From: Brevibacillus reuszeri
Lineage (GTDB): Bacteria; Bacillota; Bacilli; Brevibacillales; Brevibacillaceae
Direction of reading: 5' to 3'
DNA: 64,000 nt
NCBI RefSeq assembly: GCF_002897295.1
Contig: NZ_BEXF01000004.1
Location: forward strand, 62,001 to 126,000
Part shown: positions 53,067 through 60,265 of the stretch, in pieces
How the letters are laid out: every line of letters starts with the position of its first letter
Numbering within the stretch: the first letter of the stretch is position 1
Program-made: the position numbers and the translations under genes
Notes under the pieces: model-generated
Databases searched by the model: none
The model's input: the letters and a program-made list of their open reading frames with translations, nothing else
Told to the model about the DNA's origin: nothing

Positions 53067-53957
53067 CTACTGCGATTCCGAAAAATGGTTCAATACAAAC
53101 TCCTTGAACCGTCCAGCAGCTGGAGAAAGATACCCTCCCTGCACGAGAGCCATCCCAATCACCCGCTGACATTTGGGCTCACGAATGCGGATTTGTACAA
53201 TTTTGCTCATGTTAATCCCGTGCAAGTCAGGCAAAAGCGATACCCCAAGACCTGCTGCGACAAGCCCCGAAACCGTAGCCGCCTCCTCACCTTCAAACGT
53301 AATTTGCGGAGTGACCCCGATTTGCTGAAACAACTGATCGGTTGTACGCCGAAGAGCATAGCCCTTTTTCAAAAAGATAAAAGACTCGCTGGCGATTTCC
53401 TGAAGCAAAATGCTTTCCCGATCTGCCAATGGATGACCGAGCGGGACTACGGCAAAAAGCTCCTCGGTCCACAACGGTGTCCAGTGGATCGGCAGCTTGG
53501 TTTCAGTAGGCTCCGCAAGCAGACAGAGGTCGAGCTCACCAGCACTCAAATGCTCTAGCAGCGAATAGCTGTGATTTTGTAAAAGCGTGAAGCTGATGGA
53601 AGGGGAGAGCTGGCGAAAGGCCCCGATCAAATCAGGAATCAGATTGGTTCCCAGCGTGTGCAGAAAGCCCAAGGCAACCTCGCCGTGCTCAGGATGGACC
53701 AAATCATGCAGCTCTTGCTTCCCGTCGTTAAATTCCTTGAGAATGCGATTGACCCGTTTCAAAAAAAGCTGACCATAGCGATTGAGCATGATGTTTCTGC
53801 CTTGCCGCTCAAACAGCTGAACACCCAGCTCCTCCTCCAGTCGAGCGATGGATCGACTTAGTGCTGGCTGAGAGAGCGACATATGCTCGGCGGCACGAGT
53901 GACGTGCTGAATCCGTGCCAAGGTTTGAAAGTATTCAAGCTGCTGCCATTCCATCAA
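53067..53957 (-). CDS. LysR-family regulator
   Basis: 296 residues: N-terminal winged helix MEWQQLEYFQTLARIQHVTRAAEHMSLSQPALSRSI region and a C-terminal periplasmic-binding-like effector domain. Divergent from an MFS gene, whose promoter region holds a CATGA-AAA-TCATG palindrome; this is the typical LysR/target arrangement. Effector unknown. Confidence 0.9.
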   Translation of the reverse strand: MMEWQQLEYFQTLARIQHVTRAAEHMSLSQPALSRSIARLEEELGVQLFERQGRNIMLNRYGQLFLKRVNRILKEFNDGKQELHDLVHPEHGEVALGFLHTLGTNLIPDLIGAFRQLSPSISFTLLQNHSYSLLEHLSAGELDLCLLAEPTETKLPIHWTPLWTEELFAVVPLGHPLADRESILLQEIASESFIFLKKGYALRRTTDQLFQQIGVTPQITFEGEEAATVSGLVAAGLGVSLLPDLHGINMSKIVQIRIREPKCQRVIGMALVQGGYLSPAAGRFKEFVLNHFSESQ

Positions 53958-54007
53958 GTAACCCTCCAGTCTGTGTCAGAAAAGCTGAATATATCATTAC
54001 TCGTATG

Positions 54008-54020
54008 CATGAAAATCATG
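54008..54020. promoter_or_regulatory. Palindrome between LysR and MFS genes
   Basis: CATGA-AAA-TCATG, 51 bases from the LysR start and 80 from the MFS start; a candidate LysR site. Confidence 0.4.
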
Positions 54021-54099
54021 ATTACAATAAATTATACATTATGAATTGGGGGTGATAGTATAACGGTGAGACGGAAAGGATTCAGGGAGGTTCATCATC

Positions 54100-55326
54100 A
54101 TGGGCTACATCGAGCAAGGAACTGTTGCTTTTCGGAAGTCCAATCTAGCCTTTTTTGCAGCAGGGTTTAATACGTTTGCGATTTTGTACAGCACGCAGCC
54201 GCTCATGCCAGAATTCACCAAAGAATTTCACATCTCCCCCACGATGGCAAGCTTGTCACTATCCATGACGACGATCTCACTTGCGATCAGCATGCTGCTA
54301 TTCGGGACTGTGTCAGAGGTGTGGGGACGAAAACCCGTCATGATAAGCTCCATGCTCGTGGCATCCGTTTTATCAATTTTGACTGCTTTTAGCTCGACTT
54401 TTGAATCATTATTACTATTTCGCATCATTCAGGGAATTGCTTTAGGGGGCCTGCCGTCTATTGCCATGGCATATTTGGGAGAGGAAATGGAGCCCAAAAG
54501 CCTTGGTGTCGCGATGGGGCTCTACATAAGCGGAAATTCACTTGGGGCGGTCTCTGGACGCATCATATCGGGCACGCTTACTGATCTGTTCAACTGGCAT
54601 GTGGCGATGGGCTCAATCAGCTTTATCAGCTTGGTAGCAAGCCTCATTTTCTGGCTTTGCTTGCCAAAATCACAAAACTTTCATGCTCGTACACCTGAAT
54701 TCAAAAAGCTGATGGCATCGATGGGCAGTCATCTGAAGGACCCTGGCCTCCTATGCCTGTTCGGAATCGGCTTTCTTATTTTGGGGAGCAATGTCGCAAT
54801 GTACAACTACATGGGCTATGTGCTGACGAGGGAGCCTTATTCGCTTTCCCAGACACTGGTCGGCTGGATTTTCATCGTGTTTTTGGTAGGGATGTTCAGC
54901 TCCGTGTGGATGGCAAAAATGGCGGATAAATACGGCCGGCAAAAAGTACTGATGATTTCTCTTTTGTTGACGCTCATCGGGGCTTGTCTGACACTTCATG
55001 AATGGCTGTGGATAAAAATACTCGGACTGCCGATCCTCACATTTGGCTTTTTCGGTAGCCATTCCATCGCGAGCGGCTGGGTAGGGCGTCGCGCTCTGCA
55101 CGACAAAGCTCAGGCATCCTCGCTCTATCTGTTCTTTTACTATGCAGGCTCAAGTATTGGAGGAACGATGGGGGGCGTATTCTGGTCCTCCTTTGGCTGG
55201 AGCGGAGTCGTAGGGATGATTGTCATCTTTATGCTGATCGGATTTGTCCTCGTTCAGCGGTTAGCCAAAGTCGTTCCTGTAAGCAGTACAGCTTCGTTAG
55301 ATAACGACGTACCTGTAAAAAGCTGA
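54100..55326 (+). CDS. MFS transporter (YnfM-like)
   Basis: 408-residue twelve-helix major facilitator. It starts with a polar segment, then NTFAILYSTQPLMPEFTKEFHISPTMASLSLS and the loop GTVSEVWGRKPVMI; the second half has WMAKMADKYGRQKVLMISL. This matches the YnfM/YybF-type inner-membrane transporters often divergent from LysR genes. Substrate unknown. AGGGAGGTTC precedes the ATG. Confidence 0.87.
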   Translation: MGYIEQGTVAFRKSNLAFFAAGFNTFAILYSTQPLMPEFTKEFHISPTMASLSLSMTTISLAISMLLFGTVSEVWGRKPVMISSMLVASVLSILTAFSSTFESLLLFRIIQGIALGGLPSIAMAYLGEEMEPKSLGVAMGLYISGNSLGAVSGRIISGTLTDLFNWHVAMGSISFISLVASLIFWLCLPKSQNFHARTPEFKKLMASMGSHLKDPGLLCLFGIGFLILGSNVAMYNYMGYVLTREPYSLSQTLVGWIFIVFLVGMFSSVWMAKMADKYGRQKVLMISLLLTLIGACLTLHEWLWIKILGLPILTFGFFGSHSIASGWVGRRALHDKAQASSLYLFFYYAGSSIGGTMGGVFWSSFGWSGVVGMIVIFMLIGFVLVQRLAKVVPVSSTASLDNDVPVKS

Positions 55327-55348
55327 CGTTCATCCAGATTCTATAATG

Positions 55349-55381
55349 AAAACCGCGGAGCTCATATCCCGCGGTTTTTTA
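55349..55381. terminator. Bidirectional terminator
   Basis: AAAACCGCGG/CCGCGGTTTT stem, ten-base loop, between convergent genes. Confidence 0.88.
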
Positions 55382-55383
55382 CG

Positions 55384-55884
55384 TTATAAGCTCAGTTTCT
55401 GTTCTAATTCCTGCTTCTGGTTCAGATGATGGCGAAAATGCATATCGACAAGATCGTACCACTCCCGCGCATTCAGCCATCCAAAGCCACCATGTAATGC
55501 TTTATGGTTTGGATTTACGAGGTCTACTTTTCCTTTCCATTCCCGCATTCTCTTCTGAACGAGATCGAGACCTGCAAATAGGTCTTCTTTTTCTTCCGAA
55601 TTGCTAGGGGTATTTTCGGGCAAGTCCGGAAGCTTGATTTTAATGGGCAAAAATCCGCCCCTCGCGTATAAATTTTCACCAGCGGTCGTTTTTCCTAGCG
55701 GTTGCTCCGATACGGCTTCTGCACAAGCTTCCACATTGTCTAGGTACTCCAGCGCCACGAGAATCAAGTGGCTGTACATTTGACCAAGAGACCAGGTTCC
55801 TCGCTCAGGGATATGTCTTAGCTGTTCTAATGAGTATGCTTGCAAGTTGCTTTTGTACGCATCAATCAACTTCAGATCGCTCAT
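55384..55884 (-). CDS. DinB-family protein
   Basis: 166-residue protein of the DinB/YfiT metal-binding four-helix-bundle superfamily: ERGTWSLGQMYSHLILVALEYLDNV supplies the first His and WYDLVDMHFRHHLNQKQEL the last two. Members include thiol transferases and damage-induced proteins of unknown activity. Alone in its unit. AAAAGGGGC precedes the ATG. Confidence 0.75.
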   Translation of the reverse strand: MSDLKLIDAYKSNLQAYSLEQLRHIPERGTWSLGQMYSHLILVALEYLDNVEACAEAVSEQPLGKTTAGENLYARGGFLPIKIKLPDLPENTPSNSEEKEDLFAGLDLVQKRMREWKGKVDLVNPNHKALHGGFGWLNAREWYDLVDMHFRHHLNQKQELEQKLSL

Positions 55885-56026
55885 TTGAAAAGCCCCTTTT
55901 CCCGTTTAGGTCGCCTATTTTCACTGCTTTTTTCAAGCTATGAGGGGAAGTTTTCTTTCCCCACTGCCAAATAAAGGGTATCATTATGGGGGAGTTTGGT
56001 AAATAGGATGAGAGGTGGATAGGTTT

Positions 56027-56494
56027 ATGATTCGCAAAATTGTGGTCGCGCTGCTTTCAGCGATCATCTTTTGTATGGGACTAGCCTGGTTGAATTACAC
56101 CCCGCTGGATGAGCAACAAGCAAATACATATTATTGGTCATATGCTTCCTTGGTCATGGTGTATCTGATGTACGCAGCCCCTGTATATTTGCTAGGAGGA
56201 GTGCCACTGTCAATCTTGATCGAATTTATCACTGCAAAAATTGGCTGGGTTAACTCTGTTGTCAATTATGTATTCCGCTTGATTGCATATAGCTTGGCCG
56301 GATTGGTTGCGATGATGCTGTTTATGTTCGTCATGTCAGGAGGAAAATCGGGCTCATCACTGTTTGCAAATGGAGACTTCCGCTTTGAGGTCGTGGCGTC
56401 TCTGCTTTATCTGCATCTGTGGCTGTTCAGCTTTCTTATCGTAAAACCAAAAAAGGGAGGATATAGCCATGGCGGATATATGTGGAATTTGTAG
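56027..56494 (+). CDS. Small integral membrane protein
   Basis: 155 residues with four hydrophobic segments (about 5-22, 40-68, 85-110, 130-150) and short polar loops; I do not recognise the family. ATG 56027 has AGAGGTGG eight bases upstream, better than the GTG at 56015. It overlaps the Zn-ribbon gene by 26 bases, so the two are coupled. Confidence 0.7.
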   Translation: MIRKIVVALLSAIIFCMGLAWLNYTPLDEQQANTYYWSYASLVMVYLMYAAPVYLLGGVPLSILIEFITAKIGWVNSVVNYVFRLIAYSLAGLVAMMLFMFVMSGGKSGSSLFANGDFRFEVVASLLYLHLWLFSFLIVKPKKGGYSHGGYMWNL

Positions 56495-56765
56495 TGAGCC
56501 GCTCGACTATCGCTTCCAATGCAGCTGTACAAGAAAGACAACGCGAGTAGGAGATGAGGCAAATGCCAGAAAAGGCTGCCTCAAATGCGGCTGCACCTCG
56601 GCCACGATAACGGAAATGTCGGCGACGGGCGGAATTTTGTCGCGGATGTTAAATTTACAGTACCAACGGTTTGATGTGGTTAGTTGTGTCGCGTGTGGAT
56701 ACAGTGAGATGTATAAAAGAGACCCGTCTGCCACACGTGATATTGTTGATTTGTTTTTTGGATAA
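56469..56765 (+). CDS. Zn-ribbon protein (predicted nucleic-acid-binding type)
   Basis: 98 residues. The C-terminal two thirds match the small Zn-ribbon family with CLKCGCTSATITEMSATGGILSRMLNLQYQRFDVVSCVACGYSEMYKR: two CxxC pairs 38 residues apart with the conserved ATGG...L segment. The first 35 residues carry two more Cys pairs (CGIC, CSC) that could hold a second metal. GGGAGGATATAGCC precedes the ATG. Function of the family is unknown. Confidence 0.8.
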   Translation: MADICGICSEPLDYRFQCSCTRKTTRVGDEANARKGCLKCGCTSATITEMSATGGILSRMLNLQYQRFDVVSCVACGYSEMYKRDPSATRDIVDLFFG

Positions 56766-56779
56766 GGGAGGCGCCCATA

Positions 56780-56998
56780 ATGTCTATCGGAGGATTCCAA
56801 AGCGGATTTCATGCACGTAAAGTACCTCGTGCCCAAGTAAAATGGGAGCAGTTTCTCATTTGCAGCCATGGGTGCGAGGAAGTCATCCAGCTTATTTCGC
56901 ATGTATCAGGCGAGGTCGAGTTTGAGCTGTGCAGGCTCGAAGCAGAGCGGATGGGAAGGGTGTTAGTAGAGGCAGCAGCGAATACAGAAAGTTTTTGA
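56780..56998 (+). CDS. Hypothetical protein, 72 residues
   Basis: Begins MSIGGFQSGFHARKVPRAQV; soluble, with two Cys and an acidic C-terminal half. I do not recognise it. TAAGGGAGGCGCCC before the ATG and its fit between two same-strand genes make it a probable real gene. Confidence 0.6.
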   Translation: MSIGGFQSGFHARKVPRAQVKWEQFLICSHGCEEVIQLISHVSGEVEFELCRLEAERMGRVLVEAAANTESF

Positions 56999-57058
56999 AA
57001 CTAATTGTTTTCTGAAACGTATGCATAAATGATGATATATATAAAGGGGAGGCGGAAC

Positions 57059-57886
57059 ATGAGCGACAACAATGTAGTAAAGATGAGTCCCTTTCAAGCA
57101 GGGGGCAAGCTGATTGCGACAATCCTGGTTCTTGCGGTATTGGTACTACTCGGAAGTCAATCCTTTACGATTATATCGGCCGGACACAGTGGAATCGTGT
57201 TGCAGCTGGGAGCCGTACAGCCAAAAGTAATGCAAGAAGGCATGCACTTCAAAATTCCGTTTATTCAAACCGTAATACCAATCGAGGTCCGTGTACAAAA
57301 GTCAGAGATGAGTCAGACATCGGCGTCGCGTGACCTGCAAACCGTATCGACTACGATCGCAGTCAACCACCATCTGGATGCTGAAAATGTAAATAAACTG
57401 TATCAGCAGGTCGGATTGGAATACAATAGCCGGATTGTTGACCCCGCCATAGCGGAAGCGTTGAAAGCGGTTACTGCTCAATATACAGCAGAAGAACTCA
57501 TTTCCAAGCGTTCTGAAGTAAGCGCCAAGGTAAAAGAAGTGTTGCGCGAAAAGCTGTCCACTTATAACATTATTTTGGATGAGATCAATATTCGCGAGTT
57601 TACATTTAGCGATGAATTCAACCGTGCCATCGAATCCAAGCAGGTAGCCGAGCAGCAGGCGCTCAAATCCAAGCTGGACCTGGAGCGGATCAAAATAGAA
57701 AAGGAACAGGAAATTACGAGAGCACAAGCACAAGCAGAAGCATTGCGTTTGCAAAAGCAGGAAGTAACGCCGGAGCTGATCCAGCTCAGACAAATCGAAG
57801 CACAGCTGGAAGCTATCCGCAAATGGGATGGAAAATTGCCTAACGTGACAGGTGGAGCGACTCCGTTTATCAGCGTGGATAAATAA
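57059..57886 (+). CDS. Prohibitin/SPFH-domain membrane protein
   Basis: 275 residues: N-terminal membrane anchor (IATILVLAVLVLLGSQSFTII), an SPFH/band-7 domain (SAGHSGIVLQLGAVQPKVMQEGMHFKIPF, VDPAIAEALKAVTAQYTAEELISKR) and a Gln/Glu/Lys-rich coiled coil to about residue 250. Such proteins form ring-shaped membrane scaffolds that control proteases or lipid domains. The start at 57059 has AGGGGAGGCGG upstream. It ends the four-gene run beginning at 56027. Confidence 0.88.
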   Translation: MSDNNVVKMSPFQAGGKLIATILVLAVLVLLGSQSFTIISAGHSGIVLQLGAVQPKVMQEGMHFKIPFIQTVIPIEVRVQKSEMSQTSASRDLQTVSTTIAVNHHLDAENVNKLYQQVGLEYNSRIVDPAIAEALKAVTAQYTAEELISKRSEVSAKVKEVLREKLSTYNIILDEINIREFTFSDEFNRAIESKQVAEQQALKSKLDLERIKIEKEQEITRAQAQAEALRLQKQEVTPELIQLRQIEAQLEAIRKWDGKLPNVTGGATPFISVDK

Positions 57887-57915
57887 AATAGTAAGCGGTC
57901 ACATCTACTTTTATG

Positions 57916-57936
57916 AAAAACGTCGAGACGTTTTTT
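57916..57936 (+). terminator. Rho-independent terminator after the SPFH gene
   Basis: AAAAACGT-CGAG-ACGTTTTT followed by TA; short and tight. Confidence 0.75.
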
Positions 57937-58000
57937 ACCACAGAACAAGACCATCCTAGGAATTGAGTGCCTGGATGGTCTTTGTCTTGTTAAAAGGCAT

Positions 58001-58390
58001 TTAGCGTGTGCTCTCGAACAACTCCAGCCATTCTCCATCAGGACCCTTGAAGAATATGTAACGTGAGCCGTTCGGCAAAGTCGTAATTTCAGCGTCAATG
58101 AAAACTACATCAACCCCCTTGAGACGCTCGATTTCTTCCTCCAGATTGTCTACGGCAAAAGCGAGATGATGGACCTTGCCTTCTTCGGGAAGTGAATCGT
58201 TGTAGCCCTGGACTAATTCGAGCTCGGTTTCCTTGCTGCCAGCGAACCCGAGAAAAGCAAGGGTAATGGCAGAATTGGTATGCACTAGCTTGCCCAAGCA
58301 CTCCATTCCGATCACCTTGGTATAAAAGTCGATAGAAGTATCCAGGTCTTTTACCATCAAACCGACGTGCTCTACTTTTTTGATCGCCAT
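58001..58390 (-). CDS. VOC-family (glyoxalase-like) protein
   Basis: 129-residue vicinal-oxygen-chelate protein with two beta-alpha-beta units: VEHVGLMVKDLDTSIDFYTKVIGM and KVHHLAFAVDNLEEEIERLKG, ending in FFKGPDGEWLELFE. Metal positions His (VEHVG), Glu (ELELVQG), His (VHHLAF) and Glu (WLELFE) are all present, consistent with a glyoxalase I-like lyase. GCAGGAGTG precedes the ATG. Confidence 0.85.
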   Translation of the reverse strand: MAIKKVEHVGLMVKDLDTSIDFYTKVIGMECLGKLVHTNSAITLAFLGFAGSKETELELVQGYNDSLPEEGKVHHLAFAVDNLEEEIERLKGVDVVFIDAEITTLPNGSRYIFFKGPDGEWLELFESTR

Positions 58391-58537
58391 TGATTTCACT
58401 CCTGCCACGTATGAGATTACTATTTATTGTAGAAGATTTTTCCGCAAAAGTCTGTATACAGCTGCGACCATTGATTTGGAGAGTGAAATACTGGATATAA
58501 CTATAGCGAGACTAACATATCGACTATACGGCGGTGC

Positions 58538-59251
58538 ATGATGGACACGATTATCGAAACGATCGGAAGAGCAATTCTCGCTTTTACCATTATGATGATC
58601 ATTACAAGGCTGCTGGGCAAGCAGACAATCGCCCAAATGACGTATCATGATTTTGTTGCAGCGATTACGTTGGGAGCGCTTACGGCCAACCTCGCTTTTA
58701 ACCTCCAAATTAAAATGGGACAGTTAATTGCGGCATTACTTACGTTTAGTGCGATTGCCTATTTGCTAATGATTTTGTCCCTCAAAAACCGCTATTTACG
58801 TAAATGGTTCTCCGGACAGCCAACAATTATTATTCAAAACGGAAAAATATTGGAAGATAACATGCGAAAGCTAAAGTTTTCCCTAGATACGCTGAATCAG
58901 GAGTTACGGGAAAGAAACATTTACAACATTGAAGAAGTCCAGTTCGCGGTGCTGGAGCTGAACGGTGAATTGTCTATTTTACGCAAGGCGGAATACCTTC
59001 CTGTCACACGTAAGGATCTCAAGCTAAAATATAATAAACGACAATGGTTTCCCATCGAGTTAATCATGGACGGCAAGATCATTCACCATAATTTAAAACA
59101 GAATCAGCTCCAACTCGATTGGCTGATGGGCCTTTTGAACAAAAAAGGATTGCGTCTTGATCAGGTGAACTATGCGGTGAAAAACTCCAATGGGAAAGTG
59201 ATTTTCGATTTGTACGATGACCAGATGTCCAATCCGATTGATAAAGAATAG
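58538..59251 (+). CDS. DUF421 (YetF/YrbG-like) membrane protein
   Basis: 237 residues: three N-terminal helices (about 8-26, 40-60, 65-85) containing the hallmark LLGKQTIAQMTYHDFVAAITLGALTAN, and a soluble C-terminal half with the conserved NIYNIEEVQFAVLELNGELSILRK. Family linked to spore germination and stress proteins in Bacillales, mechanism unclear. A tandem ATG start, the first preceded by GGCGGTGC. Confidence 0.88.
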   Translation: MMDTIIETIGRAILAFTIMMIITRLLGKQTIAQMTYHDFVAAITLGALTANLAFNLQIKMGQLIAALLTFSAIAYLLMILSLKNRYLRKWFSGQPTIIIQNGKILEDNMRKLKFSLDTLNQELRERNIYNIEEVQFAVLELNGELSILRKAEYLPVTRKDLKLKYNKRQWFPIELIMDGKIIHHNLKQNQLQLDWLMGLLNKKGLRLDQVNYAVKNSNGKVIFDLYDDQMSNPIDKE

Positions 59252-59283
59252 AGACCGACAAATCAGTCGGTCTCTTCGTTTTG
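59250..59283 (+). terminator. Rho-independent terminator after the DUF421 gene
   Basis: GAGACCGAC-AAATCA-GTCGGTCTC then TTCGTTTTG, overlapping the stop codon. Confidence 0.85.
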
Positions 59284-59307
59284 TAAGCAGCTTCGACTGA
59301 CATGCCC

Positions 59308-60132
59308 CTAGCAGCTTTTCTCTTCTTTTCGCTTGTCTGCAAGCACAGAGCGAACGATGTGAAGTGAATCAAACTCCCCTTCGGATATTTCGACGATCGG
59401 TAGATTTGCTGTAAACAGGCGTGCTTGGATTTCGTTTTCCGCAAGCCCTAGGGAGTGGAGACGACAAATCTCCCCCGACAAATTTTCCAGATAGTCTAGC
59501 TTTTGTTGCAATACAGTGCGTCCATCTGCGATGTATCCAGCATGTGCGCAATACATGGCTCCGAAGTCATGGGAAAGAACAAGCCGGATGGATTCGATCT
59601 GAAGCGGGATGGATTCCTCCTGCAAAATCACTTTTGTCTTGATTCCTAAAAATAAATCGCCCGAGAACAAGCGTCCGGTTCCCTCGTGTATGAGGGCAAT
59701 GTGGTCGTGAGCATGGCCCGGTGTATAAAGCACCTTCCAGTCAAGGGTACGGGAATGATGAGTAGCTCGTATCGGCAAAGCTGTAAATGGCTCGCGAATA
59801 CCCCACGTGAGCTGGCGGTATTTGGGATAGCGTGCTTTTGCAGTGCAGTTGTCTAGGCCGTTTTCGTGAATGTAAATAGGTACCTGTGTGTGCTGTTCAA
59901 TCCAACCTGCGGTTCCTACATGGTCTTCGTGGCTGTGAGTGAGTACGACAGAATCAAAGGACGCTTCCTGATGAAAAGGAATCAGGTCGTCCGCGATAAT
60001 CTGGGGACCCGTGTCGATCATCATTCCATCGGTAATAAATACATAAATCGAAGAATCACGGCCTGCTTTTTGCACGATTCCTTCTGCGCAGGTGACAGCT
60101 TCATGCTGGTGAATGCGGAGCACATTGGACAC
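59308..60132 (-). CDS. MBL-fold hydrolase under a FadR-like box
   Basis: 274-residue metallo-beta-lactamase fold with the full THSHEDHVGTAG motif, YTPGHAHDHIAL and SGDLF metal ligands. The promoter (-10 at 60160-60165 on this strand) has an 18-bp FadR-like box between -10 and -35. If that box is real, the enzyme belongs to the fatty-acid degradation regulon, perhaps as an acyl-CoA or acyl-ester thioesterase. GAAGGAGGTGTCC precedes the ATG. Confidence 0.85.
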   Translation of the reverse strand: MSNVLRIHQHEAVTCAEGIVQKAGRDSSIYVFITDGMMIDTGPQIIADDLIPFHQEASFDSVVLTHSHEDHVGTAGWIEQHTQVPIYIHENGLDNCTAKARYPKYRQLTWGIREPFTALPIRATHHSRTLDWKVLYTPGHAHDHIALIHEGTGRLFSGDLFLGIKTKVILQEESIPLQIESIRLVLSHDFGAMYCAHAGYIADGRTVLQQKLDYLENLSGEICRLHSLGLAENEIQARLFTANLPIVEISEGEFDSLHIVRSVLADKRKEEKSC

Positions 60133-60159
60133 CTCCTTCTAGTTCCGGGCAACAAATTG

Positions 60160-60187
60160 ATTATACTATTGAATGATTATTCAGTCA
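60160..60187 (-). promoter_or_regulatory. Promoter with FadR-like operator
   Basis: TGAATGATTATTCAGTCA (60170-60187) matches the B. subtilis FadR consensus, TGAATGA-M-TAN-TCATTCA, at 16 of 18 positions as I recall it. The minus-strand -10 TATAAT lies directly beside it, so bound repressor would block the promoter. Confidence 0.6.
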
Positions 60188-60265
60188 TTTTTTGAAGTGC
60201 TTTTTGAATGAGGTCAATTGTGTGTATGATGAACAAATGAGGTTACGCAAGCGAGAGGTGAAAAA

